Below are positions 42,781 through 50,099 of a stretch of DNA of 64,000 bases, piece by piece. The notes beneath the pieces were generated by a model, which did no database searches, was not told the DNA's origin, and saw nothing but the letters and a program-made list of their open reading frames with translations. The position numbers were made by a program, and so were the translations under genes. Source of the stretch: Cryobacterium psychrotolerans (GTDB taxonomy: Bacteria; Actinomycetota; Actinomycetes; Actinomycetales; Microbacteriaceae); assembly GCF_900101115.1 (NCBI RefSeq), contig NZ_FNFU01000003.1:1-64000 (forward strand), given 5' to 3'. The first letter of the stretch is position 1. Every line of letters starts with the position of its first letter.

Positions 42781-43602
42781 GTGTCATTCTCGCTCGCCGA
42801 CGTAACCCGGGTCGCCCACGATCTGTGGCCGCTGTCCGGAGCCGAGCAGTGGGACGCGCCCGGCTTGCTGAGCGGGGATCCGGCCGGTCCGATCGACCAC
42901 ATCCACCTGGCCGTCGATGCCGTGGCCGACACCGTCGACGAGGCCATCGAGGCCAATGCCGACCTCCTGTTCGTGCACCACCCACTGTTGCTGCGCGGCG
43001 TGACCACCGTCGCCGAGGACCGCTACAAGGGGGCGCTGCTGAGCCGTCTCATCCGCGCGAACTGCGCGCTGCTGGCGGCCCACACCAACGCCGACATCGT
43101 CGTCGACGGCGTCTCGGACGTCTTCGCCTCACGGCTGGGGCTCGTTGACGCCCTGCCCATCACGGCGGGCACGGTCCCCGGGACGGGCATCGGACGCGTT
43201 GGCCGGCTCGCCGAACCGACGACCCTGGGCCAGCTGGCCCGTCGGGTGGCCCAGCTGCTGCCGCCCACTGCATCAGGGGTGCGGGCGGCGGGGGAGTACG
43301 GGCAGCCGATTGAAACCGTCGCCCTGTGCGGCGGCGCCGGGGACTCGCTCCTCGCGCACCCGTCCGTGCTCGCCGCCGACGTGTACATCACCGCCGACCT
43401 CCGGCACCACCCCGCCTCCGAGGCGCGCGAGCAGGCCCGGCTCGGCGGCGCCGGTCCCGCGCTGCTCGACGTCTCACATTGGGCCAGTGAATGGTTGTGG
43501 CTTGAGACCGCGGCCGGGCAATTGCGCGAAGCTCTTCCCGGCATGCGCGTCTCCGTCAGCGAGCTCCGCACGGATCCGTGGGACTTTGCCGTCATCCAGT
43601 AG
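42781..43602 (+). CDS. Nif3-like dinuclear metal-centre protein
   Basis: The 273-residue protein starts SFSLADVTRVAHDLWPLSGAE. Metal-ligand regions are LLFVHHPLLLRGVTT (two His) and LLAAHTNADIV near the N-terminus, and a late His in LLDVSHWASEW. It belongs to the Nif3/YqfO hexameric family, sometimes annotated as GTP cyclohydrolase type I-like, with no settled function. Downstream lie the zinc-ribbon and RNase H genes, a neighbourhood often kept in Actinobacteria. Confidence 0.9.
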   Translation: MSFSLADVTRVAHDLWPLSGAEQWDAPGLLSGDPAGPIDHIHLAVDAVADTVDEAIEANADLLFVHHPLLLRGVTTVAEDRYKGALLSRLIRANCALLAAHTNADIVVDGVSDVFASRLGLVDALPITAGTVPGTGIGRVGRLAEPTTLGQLARRVAQLLPPTASGVRAAGEYGQPIETVALCGGAGDSLLAHPSVLAADVYITADLRHHPASEAREQARLGGAGPALLDVSHWASEWLWLETAAGQLREALPGMRVSVSELRTDPWDFAVIQ

Positions 43603-43656
43603 CCGGCCGGCTCCCTCAACCCGTTCCCACTCAACACTCGTAAAGGTCAGGACATT

Positions 43657-44394
43657 GTGAAGGCATCCCCAGCACAGCAGAAGGAGCTTCTTCGGCTCCA
43701 GGCGCTCGACACCAGGCTCCAGCAGACGCAGCACCAGACGAAGGCGCTGCCCCAGCACGCCGAACTCGCCGCGCTCGGCACCGAGGCCGAGAAGACACGG
43801 ACGACCCTGGCGGCGCGCACCGGCGAACTCGAGGATGTGCGGATCGAGCTGGGCCGGATCGAGTCCGATGTCGATGTGGTGGAGAAGCGCATCGCCCGGG
43901 ACACCGAGCGCGTCGAGCACACATCGTCGGTCAAAGACGTCCAGGCGCTCGAGACCGAACTGGCCGCCCTGCGGAAGCGGCACACCGACCTCGAGGAAAT
44001 CGAACTGGTTGTGATGGAACGCCTCGAAGAGCGCGAAGCCGCCGTCGCCGAGGTGGAAACCGTCCGCGACGCCCTCGCGGACCGGATCAGCGAGGCGGAG
44101 AAGGCCAGGGACATCCGGCTCGCCGAACTGAACCGCGAGCTGGGCGACCTCGCCAGGGACCGCGAGACGATCGCGGCGACCCTGACCGAAGAACTTCGCG
44201 CACTCTACGAGAAGCGGCGGGTGGTTGGCCGGGGCAACGCCGCGGCCCTGCTCCGGGCGCGCACCTGCAGCGGCTGCACGATGACGCTCACCGGCAGCGA
44301 CCTGGAGAGCGTGCGCTCCGCCGACGCCGACGAAGTCGTCTTCTGCCCCGATTGCGGGGCCATCCTGGTGCGCACGGAGGAATCCGGCATCTAG
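43657..44394 (+). CDS. coiled-coil zinc-ribbon protein
   Basis: The 245-residue protein is mostly alpha-helical coiled coil (about residues 5-190), then has a C4 zinc ribbon: CSGCTMTLTGSDL followed by VVFCPDCGAILVR. This is the zf-RING_7/C4-type family, thought to bind nucleic acid; the role is unknown. The start GTG 43657 follows AGGTCAGGA. Its stop codon shares one base with the GTG of the RNase H gene. Confidence 0.9.
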   Translation: MKASPAQQKELLRLQALDTRLQQTQHQTKALPQHAELAALGTEAEKTRTTLAARTGELEDVRIELGRIESDVDVVEKRIARDTERVEHTSSVKDVQALETELAALRKRHTDLEEIELVVMERLEEREAAVAEVETVRDALADRISEAEKARDIRLAELNRELGDLARDRETIAATLTEELRALYEKRRVVGRGNAAALLRARTCSGCTMTLTGSDLESVRSADADEVVFCPDCGAILVRTEESGI

Positions 44395-44816
44395 TGGGCC
44401 GGTCATTCATCGTCGAGGCGGACGGCGGGTCTCGCGGGAACCCGGGGCGCGCCGGCAGCGGATCGCTCGTCATGGACGCTGAGACCGGCGAGATTCTTGC
44501 CGAAATCGGGACCTGGGTCGGCATCGCCACGAACAACGTCGCCGAGTACCGCGGAATGGTCGAAGGCCTCCGCCGCGCACTCGAGCTCGATCCGACGGCG
44601 GGCATCCTCGTGCGCATGGACTCCCAGCTCGTCGTCGAACAGATGTCCGGCCGCTGGAAGATCAAACATCCCGACATGCGGGAGTTGGCGGCCGAGGCAC
44701 GGGAACTGATCGGCCACCGGCCGGTCACCTTCGAGTGGATTCCGCGCGCCGAGAATGCCCGCGCGGATGCGCTGGCCAACCGGGCCATGGACATGGGACA
44801 CAGCTTCGGGCTGTAG
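44394..44816 (+). CDS. ribonuclease HI-family protein
   Basis: The 140-residue protein starts at GTG 44394 (GRSFIVEADGGSRGNPGRAG). The RNase H carboxylates are visible as Asp in EADGGSRGNPG, Glu in NNVAEYRGMV, Asp in RMDSQLVVEQM and Asp in ARADALANRAM. It should cut RNA in RNA-DNA hybrids. In other Actinobacteria such a domain is fused to a CobC/phosphatase domain; here it is short and stands alone. Confidence 0.9.
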   Translation: MGRSFIVEADGGSRGNPGRAGSGSLVMDAETGEILAEIGTWVGIATNNVAEYRGMVEGLRRALELDPTAGILVRMDSQLVVEQMSGRWKIKHPDMRELAAEARELIGHRPVTFEWIPRAENARADALANRAMDMGHSFGL

Positions 44817-44830
44817 GATTTGACCTGAAT

Positions 44831-45202
44831 GGGTCGGCAAGACGGTCGCGTCATTCGGTGCTTTTCGGAGCAGCGGATGCCGAGGAACGTCCGGGCTCCA
44901 CAGAGCAGGGCGGTGGGTAACACCCACCCGGGGCAACCCGCGAGACAGTGCCACAGAAAGTAAACCGCCACCGGCCTCGGCTGGGGGTAAGGGTGAAACG
45001 GTGGTGTAAGAGACCACCAGAGGCCAGGGTGACCTGGTCGGCTCGGTAAACCTCGTCCGGAGCAAGGTCGAACAGGAAACGCTAAGGCTGCTCGCCGAGT
45101 TTCCGGGTAGACCGCTAGAGGGCTGCGGCAACGCAGTCCCAAGATAGATGGCCGTCCAGGGTGCTTTGGCACCGGGACAGAACCCGGCGTACCAGCCGGC
45201 CC
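44831..45202 (+). ncRNA. rnpB: RNase P RNA, class A
   Basis: The P1 strands GGGTCGGC (44831) and GCCGGCCC (ending 45202) pair. The conserved core is present: GAGGAACGTCCGGGCTCC, ACAGAAAGTAAACCGCC, GGTAAGGGTGAAACGGTG and AGATAGATGGCCG. Further 3' is AACCCGGCGTACCAG. The tRNA-processing ribozyme is complete. It lies between the RNase H and YdeI genes. Confidence 0.93.
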
Positions 45203-45246
45203 ATTCCCTCCCCGCAGCGCCCGGTCGTCGGCCTCGGCCCCCGGGG

Positions 45247-45840
45247 TCAGGGCGCGGCCGGCCCGGGTCGCACCGGACGGTTCTCCGCGGCGGCCGCGAC
45301 GACCTCCGCGATCCGTTTCTCGCGCGTCACCGGGCGTTTGGCGCTCGCGACCCAGTACAGGAGTTGCTTGCGCGTCGACGGCGGAAGCGCCGCAAACCCG
45401 TGCTCGGCACCGGGTTTGCCGGCGAGGACCGCGGCGAGGTCGGCCGGGGCAACGAGTGTCTCCACCTCGTCCAGGATCGTCCATGATCCGTCGGCCTTCG
45501 CGGCCGCCACGGCCGCCAATCCCGCGGGAGCCAGCAAGCCCTGCTCGGCGAGCCGAGCGACGCGTTCCTTGTTGCTCTGCGCCCACACGCTGCCGGGCCT
45601 CCGCGGGGTCATGAGCTGCTTGAAGCGGGCCTCGTCCAGGCGATTCACCACGCTGTCGATCCAGCCGAAACACACGGCCTCCTCCACCGCAGCCTGGTAG
45701 GTCAGCGTGGTGACCGTGTTCCCCTTCTTACCCACGGCCAGCCACACGCCGGGGGAGTCGGCATGGTTGGCCTCCAGCCAGGCCCGCCACTGCCGACGGT
45801 CCGCCGGTTCGATGAAAGAAAGGTCAGCGAGCGGCGTCAT
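45247..45840 (-). CDS. YdeI/OmpD-associated family protein
   Basis: The 197-residue cytosolic protein has the family pattern: RRQWRAWLEANHADSPGVWL, then YQAAVEEAVCFGWIDSVVN and RRPGSVWAQSNKERVARLAE. The ATG at 45840 is chosen because GAGGAGG lies ten bases upstream; a GTG at 45861 is possible. The function is poorly known. Confidence 0.88.
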   Translation of the reverse strand: MTPLADLSFIEPADRRQWRAWLEANHADSPGVWLAVGKKGNTVTTLTYQAAVEEAVCFGWIDSVVNRLDEARFKQLMTPRRPGSVWAQSNKERVARLAEQGLLAPAGLAAVAAAKADGSWTILDEVETLVAPADLAAVLAGKPGAEHGFAALPPSTRKQLLYWVASAKRPVTREKRIAEVVAAAAENRPVRPGPAAP

Positions 45841-45897
45841 GCGGCGAGCCTCCTCACACACGATAGGTCCACGGCGGGAGCCTACCCGGGCGCGGGT

Positions 45898-46668
45898 TCA
45901 GACGCCGGCGAACCCGATCGCCAGTGCCGCCGCGCCCAGGATGCCGGCGTTGTTGCGGTGCACGGCGGGCACGATCGGGGTCGACAGGCTCAGCAGCGGC
46001 AGGAACTCCTGGTGGTGCTTGGACACGCCGCCGCCGACGATGAACAGGTCGGGGGTGAAGAGCTTCTCGAGCGTCGAGTAGTACTTCTGCAGGCGGCCGG
46101 CCCACTTCGCCCAGCTCAGGTTCTCCCGTTCCTTGACCGAGTAGGCCGCGCGGGTCTCGTAATCGTGCCCGTCGATCTCGAGGTGGCCGAGCTCGGTGTT
46201 CGGCACGAGCAGGCCATCGTTGAGCAGCGCGGTGCCGATGCCGGTGCCGAGCGTGGTCAGGAGCACGACGCCCGGCACATTGCGGGCGGCGCCGAACTGC
46301 GCCTCGGCATAGCCGGCGGCATCCGCGTCGTTCACGAAGTGGATCGGGCGGCCGAGGCCGTCCTCGAAGAGCTGCTCGGCCGCCAGGCCGATCCATTTCT
46401 CGGACACGTTTGCGGCCGACATGGTCCGGCCGTGCTTGACCACGGCGGGGAAGCAGACGCCGATCGGAAGGTCGGCACCCCCCGCCGAGCCCGTCGACAC
46501 CATGCCCAGGAGCTGGCGGGTGGTTTCGACGATGTCCCGTGGGCTCCCGCCCTTCGGCGTCGCGAGCTTGACTCGATCGGAGAGCAGCGCACCGGTCGAG
46601 AGGTCGACCACAGCCCCCTTGATGCCGGTGCCGCCGATGTCGATCCCGATGGCCGTGGTAGAACTCAT
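45898..46668 (-). CDS. ppgK: polyphosphate glucokinase
   Basis: The 256-residue ROK-type kinase phosphorylates glucose with polyphosphate or ATP. Motifs are AIGIDIGGTGIKGAVVDL (phosphate 1), FVNDADAAGYAEAQFG (the catalytic Asp region) and LLTTLGTGIGTALLNDG (phosphate 2 / polyphosphate). Its length and sequence are typical of actinobacterial PpgK. TAGGTT six bases before the ATG suggests a leaderless transcript. Confidence 0.94.
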   Translation of the reverse strand: MSSTTAIGIDIGGTGIKGAVVDLSTGALLSDRVKLATPKGGSPRDIVETTRQLLGMVSTGSAGGADLPIGVCFPAVVKHGRTMSAANVSEKWIGLAAEQLFEDGLGRPIHFVNDADAAGYAEAQFGAARNVPGVVLLTTLGTGIGTALLNDGLLVPNTELGHLEIDGHDYETRAAYSVKERENLSWAKWAGRLQKYYSTLEKLFTPDLFIVGGGVSKHHQEFLPLLSLSTPIVPAVHRNNAGILGAAALAIGFAGV

Positions 46669-46674
46669 AAGGAA

Positions 46675-46680
46675 AACCTA
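46675..46680 (-). promoter_or_regulatory. -10 hexamer of a leaderless ppgK transcript
   Basis: TAGGTT on the minus strand, six bases, then ATG at 46668. It lies just inside the intergenic gap to map. Confidence 0.55.
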
Positions 46681-46684
46681 CCCG

Positions 46685-47551
46685 CTACGGCAGGGTGAGG
46701 ATATCGGCTCCGCGCTCCGTGACCACGAGGGTGTGCTCGAACTGGGCCGTCATGCTCCGATCCCTCGTCGTCACGGTCCAGTCGTCCGACCACATGTCCC
46801 ACTGGTGCGTGCCCAGGGTGAGCATCGGCTCGATCGTGAACACCATGCCGACCTCCATCACTGTGTCGTAGAGCGGGGCCGAGTCGTAGTGGGGGATGAT
46901 CAGCCCGGAGTGGAACGCCTCGCCGACACCGTGGCCGGTGAAATCGCGCACGACTCCGTAGTTGAAGCGTTTGGCGTAGGACTCGATCGCCCGGCCGATC
47001 ACGTTGACCCGGCGCCCGGGCGCCACGGCTTTGATCCCCCTCGCGAGGGCCTCCCGGGTTCGCTCGACAAGGAGGGTGACCTCCTCGGTCGCCTCACCGA
47101 CGATGAACGTGACATTGCTGTCGCCGTGCACACCGTTCTTGAACGCGGTGATGTCGATGTTCACGAGGTCGCCGTTCTCCAGCACGGTGTCGTCGGGGAT
47201 GCCATGGCAGATCACTTCGTTCACCGAGCTGCACAGGGACTTGGGGTAGCCCCGGTAGCCGAGCGTCGACGGGTAGGCGTCGTTGGCGACCAGGAAGTCG
47301 TGGCCGACGGCGTCGAGCTCGTCCGTGGTCGCTCCGGGGCGGACGGCCCGGCCGACGGCCTGGATGGCCTGGGCGGCGATCCGGCCGGATTCGCGGATCA
47401 GTTCGATCTTCTCGGGCGAGTAGACGTCCGAGCCCTCGAAACGGGAGGGGGCTTCCTTGCCGACGTACTCGGGGCGGGCGATGCGGGAGGGGACCGGCCG
47501 GGTGGCCGAGACCGTTCCGGGGATGAGCTGACCGACGGGATTCTTAGGCAT
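46685..47551 (-). CDS. map: methionine aminopeptidase
   Basis: The 288-residue enzyme removes the initiator methionine. Family features are [20 protein letters not shown], then [40 protein letters not shown] and [10 protein letters not shown], which include the two Asp, the His and the Glu metal ligands. The ATG at 47551 ([12 protein letters not shown]) is chosen from the face-to-face arrangement with the next gene. Its -10 is likely CATAAT seven bases upstream, overlapping that gene's start codon. It works after peptide deformylase. Confidence 0.93.
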   Translation of the reverse strand: MPKNPVGQLIPGTVSATRPVPSRIARPEYVGKEAPSRFEGSDVYSPEKIELIRESGRIAAQAIQAVGRAVRPGATTDELDAVGHDFLVANDAYPSTLGYRGYPKSLCSSVNEVICHGIPDDTVLENGDLVNIDITAFKNGVHGDSNVTFIVGEATEEVTLLVERTREALARGIKAVAPGRRVNVIGRAIESYAKRFNYGVVRDFTGHGVGEAFHSGLIIPHYDSAPLYDTVMEVGMVFTIEPMLTLGTHQWDMWSDDWTVTTRDRSMTAQFEHTLVVTERGADILTLP

Positions 47552-47564
47552 AGGATCAATTATG
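47551..47564. promoter_or_regulatory. overlapping divergent leaderless promoters, map and SPOR-like gene
   Basis: Plus strand: TAGGAT at 47551-47556, five bases, then ATG at 47562. Minus strand: CATAAT, the complement of 47559-47564, seven bases, then ATG at 47551. Each -10 overlaps the start codon of the opposite gene; only 10 bp separate the two start codons. Confidence 0.5.
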
Positions 47565-47750
47565 ACCGCTGATTCTGAACACCAGTTCTGGTACAACATG
47601 CGCACCGGCAAAGTCGAACAGGGCCCCCAGTCGCAGTCAATCGATCGGGTAGGTCCCTTCGCCACCGAGCTCGAGGCGAGTCACGCCCTGGAGAAGCTCC
47701 GGGCGAACAGCGCCAAATGGGCAGAGGACGACGCCCGGGACGAACGCTGA
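47562..47750 (+). CDS. small SPOR-like protein
   Basis: The 62-residue protein ([18 protein letters not shown], then [20 protein letters not shown]) resembles the short actinobacterial proteins annotated as SPOR-domain containing, found next to map. There is no signal peptide, so it is cytosolic. Function is unknown. The ATG lies 11 bases after the map start codon on the other strand. Confidence 0.75.
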   Translation: MTADSEHQFWYNMRTGKVEQGPQSQSIDRVGPFATELEASHALEKLRANSAKWAEDDARDER

Positions 47751-47763
47751 CCGCGCCGCCGGC

Positions 47764-48636
47764 TCACTCGTAGCTGTGCTCGGGGGCCGGGTAGGCGCCT
47801 GAATCGACGTCGTCCTTGAACTGGTGCACGGCATCCGTCAGGACGCCGCGCAGGTTCGCGTACTGGCGCACGAAGCGGGGCACCCGGCCGTCGGTCATGC
47901 CGGCGAAGTCGGTCCAGACCATCAGCTGGCCGTCAACGTCGGGCCCGGCCCCGACCCCGATCGTGGGGATCTCGAGGCGCGCGGTCACCTGGGCGGCGAC
48001 CGTCGCGGGCACCATTTCGAGGACAATCGCGAATGCGCCGGCGTCCTGCACAGCGAGCGCGTCCTCGATCAGCCGATCTGCTGCCTCGCCGCGGCCCTGG
48101 ATGATGTGCCCGCCCAGGCCGTGCTCGCTCTGTGGGGTGAAGCCGATGTGGCCCATCACCGGAATACCGGAGGTGACGATCCGTTTGATCTGCTTGTGGC
48201 TGCGCACGCCGCCCTCGAGCTTGACCGCGTGGGCCTGGGCTTCCTTCATGAAGCGAACGGCGGTGTGCAGGGCCTCGGTCGCGCCGGTCTCGTAGGAACC
48301 GAACGGCATGTCCGCCACCACGAGTGCCCGTGTCACGGCTCGGGCCACGGCGCGGGTAAGGGGGATGAGTTCGTCGACGGTCACCGGGAGGGTGGTCTCG
48401 TAGCCGAACACGTTGTTTCCGGCCGAATCGCCCACGAGCAGGAAATCGATCCCCGCCTGGTCGAAGATCTGGGCCGTGAGCATGTCGTAGCTGGTGAGCC
48501 CCGTGATCGGGATCCCCTGCTGCTTCGCGGTGTGGAAATGGCGGGTGCGCACTCGCTTGGGACCGGGGGGAACGACCGCGAACGGGTTCTGCTCCGGGGC
48601 GGCGGCGGATGCGGCGGGGGCGGGTGACTCTGGCAT
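47764..48636 (-). CDS. panB: 3-methyl-2-oxobutanoate hydroxymethyltransferase
   Basis: The 290-residue enzyme makes ketopantoate for coenzyme A. Motifs are PITGLTSYDMLTAQIFDQAG, FLLVGDSAGNNVFGYETTLP (metal-binding Asp) and GYVMAHIGFTPQS-like PVMGHIGFTPQSEHGLGG, followed by GVGAGPDVDGQLMVWTDFAG. The first ~35 residues are an Ala/Pro extension not in most family members. TACACT six bases before the ATG fits a leaderless transcript. Confidence 0.95.
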   Translation of the reverse strand: MPESPAPAASAAAPEQNPFAVVPPGPKRVRTRHFHTAKQQGIPITGLTSYDMLTAQIFDQAGIDFLLVGDSAGNNVFGYETTLPVTVDELIPLTRAVARAVTRALVVADMPFGSYETGATEALHTAVRFMKEAQAHAVKLEGGVRSHKQIKRIVTSGIPVMGHIGFTPQSEHGLGGHIIQGRGEAADRLIEDALAVQDAGAFAIVLEMVPATVAAQVTARLEIPTIGVGAGPDVDGQLMVWTDFAGMTDGRVPRFVRQYANLRGVLTDAVHQFKDDVDSGAYPAPEHSYE

Positions 48637-48642
48637 GGCTCA

Positions 48643-48648
48643 AGTGTA
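48643..48648 (-). promoter_or_regulatory. -10 hexamer of a leaderless panB transcript
   Basis: TACACT on the minus strand, six bases, then ATG at 48636. Confidence 0.5.
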
Positions 48649-48737
48649 GTCAGAGCGTCATCGGCGGCTGCCCGGCCCGGTTTTCGCGATATCGGCGGCG
48701 CCAGACACTAGCCTAGGAGGAACAAGAAAGGGCCTGA

Positions 48738-50075
48738 ATGGACAAGCAGCGCGACTTCGTTCTTCGTACCATCGAGGAGCGGGGAATCAAGTTCGTCCGG
48801 CTGTGGTTCACCGACGTCGTCGGCACCCTCAAATCGGTCGCCATCGCCCCGGCCGAGGTCGAAGGGGCGTTCGCCGAGGGGCTCGGATTCGACGGGTCGG
48901 CCATCGAAGGCCTGACCCGGTCGTTCGAGGCCGATGTGCTCGCGCACCCCGACCCGACCACGTTCCAGATCCTGCCCTGGCGCGGCGAAGTGGACCCGAC
49001 CGCGCGCATGTTCTGCGACATCACGACCCCGGACGGCCAGCCGGCCGTGGCCGACCCGAGGAACGTGCTCAAACGCACCCTCGCGAAGGCGGCCGAGCGC
49101 GGCTTCACCTTCTACACGCACCCCGAGATCGAGTTTTACCTGCTCAAGTCGTCCAAGTACGGCAAGAACGGCCCGGTTCCCGTCGACTCGGCCGGATACT
49201 TCGACAACGTCCCCGGCGGCACGGCGCACGACTTCCGCCGCCGCTCGGTGCGGATGCTCGAAGACCTGGGCATCTCGGTCGAGTTCAGCCATCACGAGGC
49301 GGGCCCGGGCCAGAACGAGATCGACCTGCGCTACGCCGACGCGTTGACGACGGCGGACAACATCATGACCTTCCGGACCGTCATCAAGGAGGTGGCGATC
49401 GAGCAGGGCGTCTACGCGACGTTCATGCCCAAGCCCATGTCCGAGCACCCGGGTTCCGGGATGCACACGCACCTGTCGCTGTTCGAAGGCGACACGAACG
49501 CGTTCTACGAGGCCGGGGCGCAGTACCAGCTCTCCAAAACCGGCCGCCAGTTCATCGCCGGCCTGCTCAAGCACGCGCCGGAGATCACCGCGGTCACGAA
49601 CCAGTTCGTCAACTCCTACAAGAGGCTGTGGGGCGGCGACGAGGCCCCGAGCTTTGTCTGCTGGGGCCTCAACAATCGCTCGGCGCTCATCCGCGTGCCC
49701 CTGTACAAGCCCAACAAGGGGCAGAGTGCGCGCGTCGAGTACCGGGCCATCGACTCCGCGGCAAACCCCTACCTCGCCTACTCGCTCATGCTCGCCGCCG
49801 GTCTCAAGGGCATCGAGGAGGGCTACGAGCTTCCCCCGGAGGCGGAGGACAACGTGTGGAGCCTGAGCGACACGGAGCGCCGTGCCCTCGGCTACCACCA
49901 GCTTCCCGCCAGCCTCGACCACGCCATCCAGTTCATGGAGGAGTCGGAGCTCGTCGCGGAAACGCTGGGCGAGCAGGTCTTCAACTATGTGCTGCTCAAC
50001 AAGCGCCAGGAGTGGCGGGAGTACCGGTCCCAGGTCACCCCGTTCGAGCTGCGCAAGAACCTCGAGATGCTCTAG
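48738..50075 (+). CDS. glnA2: glutamine synthetase, GlnA2-type
   Basis: The 445-residue type-I synthetase starts MDKQRDFVLRTIEERGIKFV behind GGAGGAACAAG. The family regions are present: LGFDGSAIEGLTRSFEADV, FYTHPEIEFYLL, GSGMHTHLSLFEG and NNRSALIRVPLYKPNKGQSA. It is shorter than the main GlnA at 53.2 kb and lies directly in front of glnE. The tyrosine region near residue 363 reads GYELPPEAEDNVW, close to the GlnE target motif of GlnA1 (YELPPEE). GlnA2 is usually thought not to be adenylylated. The role of the second enzyme (glutamine or another amide) is unsettled. Confidence 0.92.
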   Translation: MDKQRDFVLRTIEERGIKFVRLWFTDVVGTLKSVAIAPAEVEGAFAEGLGFDGSAIEGLTRSFEADVLAHPDPTTFQILPWRGEVDPTARMFCDITTPDGQPAVADPRNVLKRTLAKAAERGFTFYTHPEIEFYLLKSSKYGKNGPVPVDSAGYFDNVPGGTAHDFRRRSVRMLEDLGISVEFSHHEAGPGQNEIDLRYADALTTADNIMTFRTVIKEVAIEQGVYATFMPKPMSEHPGSGMHTHLSLFEGDTNAFYEAGAQYQLSKTGRQFIAGLLKHAPEITAVTNQFVNSYKRLWGGDEAPSFVCWGLNNRSALIRVPLYKPNKGQSARVEYRAIDSAANPYLAYSLMLAAGLKGIEEGYELPPEAEDNVWSLSDTERRALGYHQLPASLDHAIQFMEESELVAETLGEQVFNYVLLNKRQEWREYRSQVTPFELRKNLEML

Positions 50076-50099
50076 GAGGAGGCGGAGGAGCGGCACGTC

